DNA of 64,000 nucleotides, from the NCBI RefSeq assembly GCF_937129435.1, contig NZ_CAKZNF010000004.1, forward strand, positions 62,001-126,000. The letters are read 5' to 3'. A program made the position numbers and the translations under genes. The stretch comes from an uncultured Parasphingopyxis sp. (GTDB taxonomy: Bacteria > Pseudomonadota > Alphaproteobacteria > Sphingomonadales > Sphingomonadaceae). Every line of letters starts with the position of its first letter. Position 1 is the stretch's first letter. Shown here piece after piece: positions 18,495 through 26,940 of this stretch. The notes under the pieces were generated by a model that made no database searches, had not been told where the DNA came from, and saw only the letters and a list, made by a program, of their open reading frames with translations.

Positions 18495-19450
18495 TTTGTG
18501 CTCGACGCGATCTTGTTCAGGAAGCGATCCATCTCGGCAATCAGCGGATCGCGGATCTCGTCGATTTCGCGAAGCAGCTCGTGCGCCGATTTGTCATTCA
18601 TGACGAGACGCGCATCGGGCAGCCGCCGCGCCGCCTCTTCGATGGCACTCGCCTTGACGAGCTTGTCCTGCCTCGCGGCGACGATCAGGACCGGTATCCC
18701 GACGCTCTCGAAGGTGCCACGCGCGAACATCGCTTTCGACGACGCATAGGCCGCTTTCAGCCAACTCCAGCTCGGCGGGCCGATCTTCAGCTTCGGCTGC
18801 GTGTCGTACCAATATTCCTCGTCCGAATAGCGCGGCCAGTCATGCGTCAGCAGCTTCTGCCGCGAACTTCCTGGCAGCGAGGGGCGCTCGTTCTCCTGCC
18901 AGGCATGCTGTTCGGCGAAGCCCAGGCGCACATAGGCCCGGGAAATCAGCTGGGCGAGTTTCTCCGGCAGGGGCCGGCTCTGCATCTTGAGCATCGGCGC
19001 GCTGAAAAGAGCGCCGGCGATATCGGGCTTGCGATCGATCAGGAAACGCATCGCGATATGACCGCCCATCGAATGCGAAGCGAGGACGTGCGGCCCCGGA
19101 ACCCGCTGGCGCCATTCCGTCAGGAAGACCTCCAAGTCCTCGATCCATGGCTCGAAGCTCACGATATGGCCCACGGTCGGATCGGTCAGGAAACGGCCCG
19201 AACCCGATTGGCCCCGCCAGTCGAAACCGCTCAGATGCCAGCCCGCCTCATGCCAGTGATGCAGCGTTTCGAGATATTTCTCGAAAATGTCCCCCCGCCC
19301 CGTCTGGAAGATCATGCTGCCCTTGATATCGGCCCCGGCCGGGGCGGGCCATGTCCAGCGGCGATGATCCCAGCCATCGGGCGCCTGCCACCGGTCGATA
19401 ACCAGTTCTTCGGGATATGCGCGTCTGTCGAAAGTCTTAATTTCGGCCAT
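18491..19450 (-). CDS. Alpha/beta hydrolase (lysophospholipase-like)
   Basis: A 319-residue serine hydrolase. The nucleophile elbow is VLASHSMGGHIAMR (GxSxG-like HSMGG). GFDWRGQSGSGRF resembles the oxyanion region of PldB-type monoglyceride lipases and lysophospholipases. The catalytic Asp is probably in IVAARQDKLVKASA and the His in NDKSAHELLREIDEIRD. No signal peptide is seen. It is translationally coupled to the downstream FAD oxidoreductase, so a shared pathway is possible but unknown. Confidence 0.9.
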   Translation of the reverse strand: MAEIKTFDRRAYPEELVIDRWQAPDGWDHRRWTWPAPAGADIKGSMIFQTGRGDIFEKYLETLHHWHEAGWHLSGFDWRGQSGSGRFLTDPTVGHIVSFEPWIEDLEVFLTEWRQRVPGPHVLASHSMGGHIAMRFLIDRKPDIAGALFSAPMLKMQSRPLPEKLAQLISRAYVRLGFAEQHAWQENERPSLPGSSRQKLLTHDWPRYSDEEYWYDTQPKLKIGPPSWSWLKAAYASSKAMFARGTFESVGIPVLIVAARQDKLVKASAIEEAARRLPDARLVMNDKSAHELLREIDEIRDPLIAEMDRFLNKIASSTK

Positions 19451-19493
19451 GTCGGTTACGGTTTAGAAAGCAGTAAGCCTTAGGGCTATCCCC

Positions 19494-19973
19494 ATGTCCG
19501 GGGCAGCATCGCTTTTTTCCATGGTCTTTCTTGTGCCCGCGCTCCTCGTGGCGGCGCGGGGCGATTGGCTGCGCCGGGACATTCCGAACATGCTCAACGC
19601 AGCGATTGCCGCGATGGCGCCGGTCTACTGGTGGGCGGCGGGTTTCAGCCTGTGGCCGGAGATCGCGATCATTATCGGTTTGGCCTTCGCACTGTTTTGT
19701 CTCTTCGCGGTTGCGTTCGCGATCGGTGCCATGGGCGGCGGCGATGTAAAGATGATCGCTGCGCTCGCGCTCTGGATGACGCCGATGCAGCTTCCGATGA
19801 TGCTCATCGTGATGGCGATCGCAGGCGGGCTGCTGACCGCGGTCATGGTGGTGCGCCACCGGATGACGAAACGGCTGGGCCGCCCGGAAATCCCTTATGG
19901 CATCGCCATCGCGATCGGCGGGCTCTGGGTGATCGTGAACCAGATTTTAACCAATTTGCCCCAAACGGCATAG
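19494..19973 (+). CDS. cpaA: Prepilin peptidase of the Tad/Flp pilus (A24 family)
   Basis: A 159-residue inner-membrane aspartyl protease that cleaves the leader of Flp-type pilins. The two catalytic Asp candidates are in RGDWLRRDIPNMLNA and in MGGGDVKMIAALALW, the latter matching the GxGD signature. Four or more hydrophobic segments are visible. It is short, as CpaA/TadV proteins are, and lacks the N-methyltransferase domain. It heads the pilus cluster, 36 bases before cpaB. No pilin gene is adjacent. Confidence 0.93.
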   Translation: MSGAASLFSMVFLVPALLVAARGDWLRRDIPNMLNAAIAAMAPVYWWAAGFSLWPEIAIIIGLAFALFCLFAVAFAIGAMGGGDVKMIAALALWMTPMQLPMMLIVMAIAGGLLTAVMVVRHRMTKRLGRPEIPYGIAIAIGGLWVIVNQILTNLPQTA

Positions 19974-20009
19974 CGGGCCGAAGGGGCTCGACAGGAGGCA
20001 GTATCTGTC

Positions 20010-21098
20010 ATGGACGCACGTAAAATCATCTTGCTGGTTGGTGCCCTGCTCGTCGCGGGGATGACCGCCCTACTCGCAAGGAGCATGTTCGCGGATGCGG
20101 GCGCTCCGGTCGCCGTGGCCTCGGAAGCCGAGCCGCAGGGACCCATGGTCCTCGTGGCAACGCGCGCCCTGCCCGTCGGCACGATTATCGATGCAGACAG
20201 CTTCCGCTATCAGCCCTGGCCCGAAGAATTGATCGAGGGCAGCTATTTCCTCCGCGGTGAATCGGACATCGACAGCCTGATCGGCACCGTCGTGCGCAAC
20301 GAAGTCACTGCAGGCCAGCCGATCACGCAGGGCGCGCTCGTGCGTCCCGGCGATCGCGGCTTCCTTGCCGCCGCGCTTGGCCCGGGCATGCGTGCCGTGA
20401 CCGTTCCGGTGTCCGCGCAGAGCGGCGTTGCCGGCTTCGTCTTTCCTGGCGACCGCATCGACCTCGTCTTGACGCAGGAAGTGTCGGGCGGCGGCGAAGG
20501 CCCCCCGCTCCATGCCTCCGAAACGATCGTGCGCAACCTACGCGTCCTCGCGACCGACCAGCGCACGACGAACGAAACCAACGAAGAGGGCGAACGGCGC
20601 GTCATCGTCTCCAACACGGTGACGGTCGAAGCGACGCCGCGGATCGCCGAAAAGATTGCCGTGGCACAGACCATCGGCCAGCTTTCGCTGTCGCTGCGTT
20701 CGATCGCCGACAACACGGCCGAGCTGGAACGCGCCATCGCGGCCGGCGACATCGAGCTGCCCGACGGCACCGATCCGGCCGCCGAGCGCCGTATCATGAC
20801 CGAAATCGCACAGCGCCCGGTCGATACCGATACGACTTATGTGACCGGCGGCGACGTGTCGCGTTTCCAGCGCCGCACCGTTCCCAGCCAGAACACGGCA
20901 AGCCAGCAGGCACCGGGTTCGGCCGCCGCGGACATGGCCGCCGCCATGATCGCCGCCGCCACGGCCGGCCAACAGGGTCAGAACGGGGGCGGCCAGCAGG
21001 CTCAGCCCGGCGGAGAATCGGCGCAGCGTCCTGACGGACCGTCGGTCCGCATCGCTCGCGGCAACAATGTCACCTACACACCGGTGAGGGGTAACTAA
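20010..21098 (+). CDS. cpaB: Flp pilus assembly protein CpaB (RcpC)
   Basis: A 362-residue periplasmic protein anchored by one N-terminal membrane segment (IILLVGALLVAGMTALLA). It contains the SAF-like segment VLVATRALPVGTIIDAD, with ITQGALVRPGDRGFLAAALG and VSAQSGVAGFVFPGDRIDLVLT, the RcpC/CpaB core. The C-terminal 70 residues are rich in Gly, Gln and Ala and look disordered. AGGAGG lies 11 bases before ATG 20010. It is thought to support the CpaC secretin. It is followed by cpaC after 1 base. Confidence 0.95.
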   Translation: MDARKIILLVGALLVAGMTALLARSMFADAGAPVAVASEAEPQGPMVLVATRALPVGTIIDADSFRYQPWPEELIEGSYFLRGESDIDSLIGTVVRNEVTAGQPITQGALVRPGDRGFLAAALGPGMRAVTVPVSAQSGVAGFVFPGDRIDLVLTQEVSGGGEGPPLHASETIVRNLRVLATDQRTTNETNEEGERRVIVSNTVTVEATPRIAEKIAVAQTIGQLSLSLRSIADNTAELERAIAAGDIELPDGTDPAAERRIMTEIAQRPVDTDTTYVTGGDVSRFQRRTVPSQNTASQQAPGSAAADMAAAMIAAATAGQQGQNGGGQQAQPGGESAQRPDGPSVRIARGNNVTYTPVRGN

Positions 21099-21099
21099 G

Positions 21100-22749
21100 A
21101 TGACTTTGAAGAAGAAACGCCGTCACGGCCCGCTCGCGGCGATCGTCGCCGCGGGGATCGCCGCCAGCCTCGGGGCTGCCGTCCCGAGCACGGCCCAGGC
21201 TCAGGTCTCTTCCTCGCGCTTCCCGGCGCCGGTCGACAATATCACGCTCTCGGTAGGCCGTGGCCAGCTGGTCAACCTGCCGCGCGGCATGAGCGACCTG
21301 TTCGTCGCCAGCAGCAATATCGCCGATGTCCAGGTGCGCTCTTCGACGGCGCTCTACATCTTCGGCAAGGCCGCGGGTGAAACGACGGTCTACGCGACCG
21401 ACCGCAGCGGCGACGTCGTCTATTCGGCAACCGTCCGCGTCGGCAACAATCTCGACAGCGTCGGGCAGATGCTCTCGCTGGCGATGCCCGAAGCCTCGAT
21501 CCAGACGACGCCGATGAATGGCATGATCCTGCTGACGGGCACCGTTGCCAATCCGCAGGACGTCGAAGAAGCACAGGCGCTCGCCCAGGCGTTCGTCGGC
21601 GAAGACACGCAGGTCATCAGCCGGTTGCGCACCGCGACGCCGCTGCAGGTCAATCTGCAGGTCCGTATCGCCGAGGTCAGCCGTTCGGTCGTCCGCGATA
21701 TCGGCGCCAATCTGCTGACGCGCGACACCACGGGCGGTTTCCAGTTCGGCGTTTCGCGCGGCAATCCGGGCACAATCACCGATCTCAACACCTCGGGCTT
21801 TCCGATGCTCGACGCGAGCAGCGTCTTCGGCCTGCCCGCGGGTTCGATCAGCCTGCCCTTCGATACGCGCACGGGTCAGTTCATCACCGGCGGCACGACC
21901 TATAATCCGGTCGGGTCAAACGGCACGAACACCGTTCTCAGTGCCGCCGGCCGGGTCCTCGGCCTCGATATTCTCGGCGCGCTCGACCTTGCCGAAACCG
22001 AAGGCCAGGTGGTGACGCTCGCCGAGCCGAACCTGACCGCGCTTTCGGGCGAAACCGCCAGCTTCCTTGCGGGCGGCGAATTCCCGATCCCGCTGTCGCA
22101 GGGGCTGGGTTCGGTCTCGGTCGAGTACAAGCAGTTCGGCGTCAGCCTGGCCTTTACGCCGGTGGTGCTGGCCAATGGCCGCATCTCGATGCGCGTCCGG
22201 CCGGAAGTCTCCGAGCTGACCGACGAAGGTTCGGTGCAGATCAACGGCTTCACCGTTCCTGCGCTGACGACGCGCCGCGCGGAAACGACCGTCGAACTCG
22301 GTTCGGGCCAGAGCTTCATGATCGCCGGCCTGTTGCGCAATTCGCACAACAGCACCGTCGATCGCACGCCGGGCCTGGGCGATGTTCCGATCCTCGGCAC
22401 GCTCTTCCGCTCCAACCGCTGGCGCCGTGCCGAGACCGAGCTGGTCATCGTCATCACGCCGTATCTGGTGCAGCCGGTATCGGCCAACCAGATCGCGCTG
22501 CCGACCGACGGCTATCATTCGCCTTCGGATATCGAGCGCCTGCTCCTCGGCCGCACCTATAGCGGCGAGACCGGCGAAGCGCGGCCGCAGCCCATGATGG
22601 CGCCGCCGAGCACGGTGCAGCAGCCCGGCCTCGAAACCGGCGCGCTCGGCCAGATGCCGGTTCCGCCGGCAGGACAGCCGCAGGCCGATCAGTCCGCCAC
22701 ACGTGAAGCGGCGGGCAGCGCGGCTCCCGGCTTCTCCTTCAACGAATAG
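21100..22749 (+). CDS. cpaC: Flp pilus secretin CpaC (RcpA)
   Basis: A 549-residue outer-membrane secretin of the Tad pilus. An N-terminal signal peptide (ending near ASLGAAVPSTAQAQ) precedes the pilus-associated N domain (LSVGRGQLVNLPRGMSDLFV) and a BON-like region (MILLTGTVANPQDVEEAQ). The secretin domain follows: VNLQVRIAEVSRSVVRDIG, then VTLAEPNLTALSGETASFLA and GGEFPIPL, and finally VPILGTLFRSNRWRRAETEL and VIVITPYLV. The tail is proline and glutamine rich. It follows cpaB almost directly. Confidence 0.97.
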   Translation: MTLKKKRRHGPLAAIVAAGIAASLGAAVPSTAQAQVSSSRFPAPVDNITLSVGRGQLVNLPRGMSDLFVASSNIADVQVRSSTALYIFGKAAGETTVYATDRSGDVVYSATVRVGNNLDSVGQMLSLAMPEASIQTTPMNGMILLTGTVANPQDVEEAQALAQAFVGEDTQVISRLRTATPLQVNLQVRIAEVSRSVVRDIGANLLTRDTTGGFQFGVSRGNPGTITDLNTSGFPMLDASSVFGLPAGSISLPFDTRTGQFITGGTTYNPVGSNGTNTVLSAAGRVLGLDILGALDLAETEGQVVTLAEPNLTALSGETASFLAGGEFPIPLSQGLGSVSVEYKQFGVSLAFTPVVLANGRISMRVRPEVSELTDEGSVQINGFTVPALTTRRAETTVELGSGQSFMIAGLLRNSHNSTVDRTPGLGDVPILGTLFRSNRWRRAETELVIVITPYLVQPVSANQIALPTDGYHSPSDIERLLLGRTYSGETGEARPQPMMAPPSTVQQPGLETGALGQMPVPPAGQPQADQSATREAAGSAAPGFSFNE

Positions 22750-22773
22750 CGCAACGACCCTGGAGTGAACACG

Positions 22774-23406
22774 ATGCGAACGATTGCTACCTCTGCCCTC
22801 CTCGCCGTTGCGACGACATTGGGTGCCTGTGCGGGCGGACCGGTCAACCAGACCGTCTATTCCGCCAACCAGCCTGTCGTCAGCCGGTCGGACTATGTCT
22901 ACGACGTCAATGCCGACGGCGTCGGTTATTCCGAGGAAGCGCGGATCGTCGACTGGTTCGACACGCTCGATCTCGGCTATGGCGACCGCGTTTCGATCGA
23001 CGATCCCAATCCCTATGGCAGCGCCGAACGGCGCAATGCCGTGGCCGCGATCGTCGCCCGTTACGGCCTGCTGCTCGCCGATCGCGCGCCAATCACGGCG
23101 GGTCAGGTCCAGCCGGGAACGATGCGGATCGTCGTCAGCCGGATGACGGCCGAAGTGCCGAGCTGCCCCAATTGGGATCGCCGGTCCAACGGCCAGTATG
23201 CCGGTTCGTCGACCTCCAATTACGGCTGCGCGATCAACGGCAATGTCGCCGCGATGGTCGCCAATCCCGAGGATCTCGTCCGCGGCCAGTCGGGCAGTGC
23301 TTATGGCGACCCGCGCACTTCGACCCGCGCGATCAACAGCTATCGCAGCCAGAACCCGACCGGCGAGGACGGGCTCGAGGAAATCACGACGACGGGAGGC
23401 AACTAG
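22774..23406 (+). CDS. cpaD: Pilus assembly lipoprotein CpaD
   Basis: A 210-residue Tad-pilus lipoprotein with lipobox TTLGACAGG (Cys about residue 19). The CpaD pattern SCPNWDRRSNG followed by SNYGCAINGNVAAMVANPEDLVRGQ is clear. A GTG at 22765 is in frame, but GGAG lies 8 bases before ATG 22774, so ATG 22774 is chosen. The ATG of cpaE follows its stop codon without a gap. It is probably attached to the outer membrane near the secretin. Confidence 0.95.
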   Translation: MRTIATSALLAVATTLGACAGGPVNQTVYSANQPVVSRSDYVYDVNADGVGYSEEARIVDWFDTLDLGYGDRVSIDDPNPYGSAERRNAVAAIVARYGLLLADRAPITAGQVQPGTMRIVVSRMTAEVPSCPNWDRRSNGQYAGSSTSNYGCAINGNVAAMVANPEDLVRGQSGSAYGDPRTSTRAINSYRSQNPTGEDGLEEITTTGGN

Positions 23407-24696
23407 ATGAACGCTCCTTTCAACCCTTCTTCGGTGAGCGCGCGCGATCCGTTCCAGGCCTATGTCTGCGACGAGGAAACCGCCGAGATGCTCAAGCCGA
23501 TCGTCAGCGAACTCGGCTGGGCGCAGGAAAAGGTGAACAAGGGCGGGCTGCGTAACGCGGTCCAGTCGCTCTCGATCACCGCAAGCCCGAACATCCTGTT
23601 CGTCGACCTTTCGGAAAGCGGCGATCCGCTCAACGACATCAACTCGCTCGCCGAAGTCTGTGAGCCGGGGACGGTGGTGATCGCGGCGGGGCAGATCAAC
23701 GATGTGCGCCTCTATCGCGACCTGCTGTCGAGCGGCATTCAGGATTATCTGCTGAAGCCGTTCAACCCGGATCAGATCCGCGATTCCTTCAACCAGGCGC
23801 AGATGATCTTTTCCGCGCCCCGCAACAGCGACGGCGCGGAAAGCGATCGTCCGCATGTGATGACGGCATTCGTCGGCACGCGCGGCGGTGTCGGCGCTTC
23901 GACGTTGGCCAGCTCCGTCGCTTGGTTGATGAGCACCCAGGAAGGCCGGCTCACCGCGCTGATGGATCTGGACGTGCATTTCGGCACGGGTGCGCTGACG
24001 CTCGATCTCGAGCCCGGCCGGGGCCTGATCGACGCGATCGAGAATCCGAGCCGCATCGACGGGCTCTTTATCGAGCGCGCCATGGTGAAAGCCAATGACA
24101 AGCTCGCCGTCCTTTCGGCCGAAGCGTCCGTCAGCCAGCCGATGCTGAGCGACGGCAGCGCCTATTACCAGCTGGAAGAAGAGTTCAAATCGGCCTTCGA
24201 GGCGTCGGTGATCGACGTACCGCGGTCGATGCTGGTCCAGTTCCCGCACCTGTTCCACGATGTGAACAAGATCGTGCTGGTGACCGAACTGACGCTGGCG
24301 GCGACGCGCGACACGATCCGGCTTCTGTCATGGTTCAAATCGAACGCACCGCATTCGCAGGTCATTGTCGTTGCCAATCGGGTTCCCTCGAGCGGCACGA
24401 CGGAGATCACCAAGAAGGACTTCGAGGGATCGATCGAACGCAAAATCGATTTCATGATCCCGCTCGATGCGAAAACGGCGGTGCAGGCGGCAAAGCTGGG
24501 CAAGACGCTCGTCGAGGCCGGCAAATCATCCAAGGTCGCAACGCAGATCAACGCCCTGTGCCAGCGCCTCGTCGCCGACGATGTCGCCAGGGACGGTGAT
24601 GAAGAGGAAAAGGGCAGCTCGCTCGTCGGAAAACTCGGAGGCTTCAAGTCGTTGCTCTCCAGAAAGTCCGGCAAGGACGAAAAGAGCGCCGCGTAA
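23407..24696 (+). CDS. cpaE: Pilus localisation ATPase CpaE (TadZ)
   Basis: A 429-residue protein with an N-terminal receiver-like domain (residues about 18-130, ending DYLLKPFNPDQIRDSF) and a MinD/ParA-like ATPase domain. The deviant P-loop reads GTRGGVGASTLASSVAWL; the usual GK lysine is replaced, as is known for CpaE proteins. LMDLDVHFGTGALTLDLEPG is the switch region. It localises the pilus machine to a cell pole in studied systems. It is followed not by cpaF but by a hairpin at 24709-24730 and then tadB. Confidence 0.96.
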   Translation: MNAPFNPSSVSARDPFQAYVCDEETAEMLKPIVSELGWAQEKVNKGGLRNAVQSLSITASPNILFVDLSESGDPLNDINSLAEVCEPGTVVIAAGQINDVRLYRDLLSSGIQDYLLKPFNPDQIRDSFNQAQMIFSAPRNSDGAESDRPHVMTAFVGTRGGVGASTLASSVAWLMSTQEGRLTALMDLDVHFGTGALTLDLEPGRGLIDAIENPSRIDGLFIERAMVKANDKLAVLSAEASVSQPMLSDGSAYYQLEEEFKSAFEASVIDVPRSMLVQFPHLFHDVNKIVLVTELTLAATRDTIRLLSWFKSNAPHSQVIVVANRVPSSGTTEITKKDFEGSIERKIDFMIPLDAKTAVQAAKLGKTLVEAGKSSKVATQINALCQRLVADDVARDGDEEEKGSSLVGKLGGFKSLLSRKSGKDEKSAA

Positions 24697-24708
24697 ACCG
24701 CCACTAGC

Positions 24709-24730
24709 GGCCGCCCTTAGCGGGGCGGCC
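24709..24730 (+). terminator. GC-rich hairpin between cpaE and tadB
   Basis: GGCCGCCC at 24709-24716 pairs perfectly with GGGCGGCC at 24723-24730 across a six-base loop. No T-run follows, so it is not a standard intrinsic terminator. It could be an RNA-processing, attenuation or transcript-stability element, giving unequal expression of cpaE and tadB. It sits exactly where cpaF is normally found. Confidence 0.45.
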
Positions 24731-24756
24731 CTAGGGCCAAGAAGTTGGGAAGCGCC

Positions 24757-25728
24757 ATGTTCGTGCCAATGCTGATTTTCGGTCTCGGAACGCTCGGCTT
24801 TCTGGTCGTGGCCTATGTCATTTTATCCGGCCCGAACCCGGAAAAGGCGCAGGCCAAGCGGCTGAGCAGCCTGAAGGAACGGCACAGTCCCGACGCCGGC
24901 TTCAATGCCGAACGCCAGATGAAGCGCATTCTCGCCAAGCGGGATTCGCAGCTCGACACGATGGCGGGACGGTTCATGCCGCGCCCGGAAATGCTGAAAA
25001 TCCGCCTGTCGCAGACCGGCAAGAACTGGACGATGGGCCAGTATATGATCGTGTCCGGCGGGCTTTTCGCGATCAGCTTCCTGCTGCTCTCGTTTCAGGG
25101 ATTGCCGCCGCTGTTCGGACTGTTCCTGGGCCTGTTCATCGCGGCCTTCATTCCGCACTATGTCGTCGGCTTTCTGATCAAGCGCCGGGTCAACAAGTTC
25201 AACGCGAAGTTTCCCGACGCGATCGAGCTGCTCGTTCGCGGCCTCCGGTCGGGCCTGCCGATCTCGGAAACGCTCACCCTCGTGGCGCAGGAAATTCCCG
25301 ATCCGGTCGGCAGCGAATTCCGTCAGGTCGTCGAGAAGATCAAGATCGGCAAGACGATGGACGAGGCGCTGCAGGAAACCGCGACGCGGCTCGGCACGCC
25401 CGAATTCAAGTTCTTCGGCATCACGTTGAACATCCAGCGCGAAACCGGCGGCAATCTCGCCGAAACACTGTCGAACCTTGCGACGGTGTTGCGGCAGCGG
25501 TCGCAGATGAAGCTCAAGATCAAGGCGATGAGTTCGGAATCGAAAGCGTCGGCCTATATCGTCGGCTCGCTGCCCTTCATCGTCTTCTTCCTGATCATGT
25601 CGATCAACCCCGGCTATATGAGCCAGTTCTTCGTCGACGAGCGGCTGATCATCGCGGGCATCGGTGGCCTGATATGGATGGGCATCGGCGTGTTCATCAT
25701 GGCCAAGATGGTCAATTTCGAGATCTGA
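24757..25728 (+). CDS. tadB: Tad pilus inner-membrane platform protein TadB (type II secretion F domain)
   Basis: A 323-residue membrane protein with a type II secretion system F (GspF) domain. FPDAIELLVRGLRSGLPISE and EIPDPVGSEFRQVVEKIKIG followed by FFGITLNIQRETGGNLAETL are the core. Hydrophobic segments flank the domain (residues about 1-22, 95-135, 275-323). An in-frame TTG lies at 24745, but ATG 24757 is preferred. It works with TadC and the missing CpaF ATPase to build the Flp pilus. Confidence 0.95.
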   Translation: MFVPMLIFGLGTLGFLVVAYVILSGPNPEKAQAKRLSSLKERHSPDAGFNAERQMKRILAKRDSQLDTMAGRFMPRPEMLKIRLSQTGKNWTMGQYMIVSGGLFAISFLLLSFQGLPPLFGLFLGLFIAAFIPHYVVGFLIKRRVNKFNAKFPDAIELLVRGLRSGLPISETLTLVAQEIPDPVGSEFRQVVEKIKIGKTMDEALQETATRLGTPEFKFFGITLNIQRETGGNLAETLSNLATVLRQRSQMKLKIKAMSSESKASAYIVGSLPFIVFFLIMSINPGYMSQFFVDERLIIAGIGGLIWMGIGVFIMAKMVNFEI

Positions 25729-25748
25729 GGACGGGATAGACCAAGATC

Positions 25749-26747
25749 ATGCAGCCTGAAGTAACCACCCCGACCCTTCTCGGTATCGACGTCATCATGG
25801 TGGGGACGATCCTCGCCGCGGTGGCAACGTTCGCCGTGCTCGTCGCGATCTATGCGGCGACGACGGTGCGCGACCCCATGGCGCGGCGCGTCAAGGCGCT
25901 CAACGAGCGGCGCGAACAGCTCAAGGCCGGCATCACGGCATCGAGCGGCAAGCGGCGCAAGTCGCTGACGCAAAAGAACGAGACGACCGACCGGATGCGG
26001 TCCTTCCTGAAATCCTTCAAGGCGCTTCAGGAAGAACAGCTGCAACAGGCGCAGCAGATGCTGGCCCAGGCCGGCATCCGTTCGAAGGACAAGGCGGTCG
26101 CCATCATCTTCGGCCGCATGATCCTGCCGATCGTCATCGGCACGGCCGTAACGATGGCGGTGTTCGTCTTCGGCTGGCAGGCCGAGGCGGGCGCGTTCAA
26201 GAAATTCATGATCGTCGCCGGCTCGTTCGTTCTGAGCTACAAGGCGCCCGATCTCTACATCCAGAACAAGGTGACGAAGCGCTCCAAGGCGATCCAGAAA
26301 GGTTTGCCCGATGCGCTCGACCTGCTCGTGATCTGCGCCGAGGCCGGTCTCACCGTCGACGCCGCCTTCCAGCGCGTCGCCAAGGAACTGGGTAGCGCCT
26401 ATCCCGAACTGGGCGACGAATTCGCGCTGACCGCGATCGAACTGGGCTTCCTGACCGAACGCCGTCAGGCTTTCGAGAATCTCGCCTATCGCGTGAAACT
26501 CGAGGCCGTGAAGGGCGTCGTCACGACGATGATCCAGACCGAGAAATACGGCACGCCGCTTGCTTCGGCGCTGCGCGTGCTCTCGGCCGAATTCCGCAAC
26601 GAGCGCATGATGCGCGCCGAGGAAAAGGCCGCGCGGCTCCCGGCGATCATGACGGTGCCGCTGATTCTCTTCATCCTGCCGACGCTCTTCGTCGTGATCC
26701 TCGGCCCGGCAGCCTGTTCGATCTCCGACAACTTCGTCGGAGGGTAG
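25749..26747 (+). CDS. tadC: Tad pilus inner-membrane platform protein TadC (type II secretion F domain)
   Basis: A 332-residue GspF-domain membrane protein partnering TadB. The core reads KGLPDALDLLVICAEAGLTV, then AFQRVAKELGSAYPELGDEF and TTMIQTEKYGTPLASALRVL. Hydrophobic segments lie near residues 10-37, 118-160 and 297-325. A basic, glutamine-rich cytoplasmic stretch lies at residues about 45-105. It is the last gene of the cluster; no TadD-type TPR gene follows. The palindromic element G lies immediately downstream. Confidence 0.94.
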   Translation: MQPEVTTPTLLGIDVIMVGTILAAVATFAVLVAIYAATTVRDPMARRVKALNERREQLKAGITASSGKRRKSLTQKNETTDRMRSFLKSFKALQEEQLQQAQQMLAQAGIRSKDKAVAIIFGRMILPIVIGTAVTMAVFVFGWQAEAGAFKKFMIVAGSFVLSYKAPDLYIQNKVTKRSKAIQKGLPDALDLLVICAEAGLTVDAAFQRVAKELGSAYPELGDEFALTAIELGFLTERRQAFENLAYRVKLEAVKGVVTTMIQTEKYGTPLASALRVLSAEFRNERMMRAEEKAARLPAIMTVPLILFILPTLFVVILGPAACSISDNFVGG

Positions 26748-26756
26748 GGTAACTGA

Positions 26757-26894
26757 TTTGTCAGACTCGTCCTGACGGTCGAGCGCCGCACCGGCCCGCA
26801 CCCCCACCCGGCCTCCCCGAGAGTATCCTGAATGGGAGGCCGGGTGGGGGTGCGGGCCGGTGCGGCGCTTTGGCGCTAGCCAAAGTCTGACAAA
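26757..26894. repeat. Palindromic element G, large cruciform-forming copy
   Basis: Two 61-base arms, 26757-26817 and 26834-26894, flank a 16-base loop. The inner 35 bases of each arm (26783-26817 and 26834-26868) are perfect reverse complements. The ends TTTGTCAGACT and AGTCTGACAAA also match. Between them each arm holds an 18-base side hairpin with different sequence: minus strand CTCGACC-GTCA-GGACGAG, plus strand CTTTGGC-GCTA-GCCAAAG. It fills the gap between the convergent tadC and ppdK genes. No T-run is present, so it is more like a repetitive extragenic palindrome than a simple terminator. Confidence 0.85.
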
Positions 26895-26902
26895 ATCAAC
26901 CC

Positions 26903-26940
26903 GGTGCGGCGACCTCGGGCTAGCGAGGGTCTGACGATTT
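26903..26940 (+). repeat. Extra half-unit of element G overlapping the ppdK stop codon
   Basis: GGTGCGGCG at 26903-26911 is followed by a small hairpin (CCTCG 26913-26917 with CGAGG 26924-26928) and then TCTGACGATTT, matching the half-unit of element G. The ppdK stop codon (26920-26922, minus strand) lies inside this hairpin, so the last residues of PpdK, SSDPR, are encoded by repeat sequence. Confidence 0.65.

Noticed and set aside
19947..19954. TTAACCAA within the end of cpaA as a CtrA half-site for cpaB
   Set aside because: It is a 7-of-8 match inside a coding region with no partner TTAA at the right distance.
21916..24258. A 780-codon minus-strand open frame opposite cpaC-cpaE
   Set aside because: It is the shadow of well-supported pilus genes and shows no recognisable domain.
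26783..26868. The 35-base perfect hairpin as an ordinary bidirectional terminator
   Set aside because: There is no T-run on either side, the arms are far longer than needed, and outer matching arms with side hairpins show it belongs to a repeat element. It may still stop transcription.
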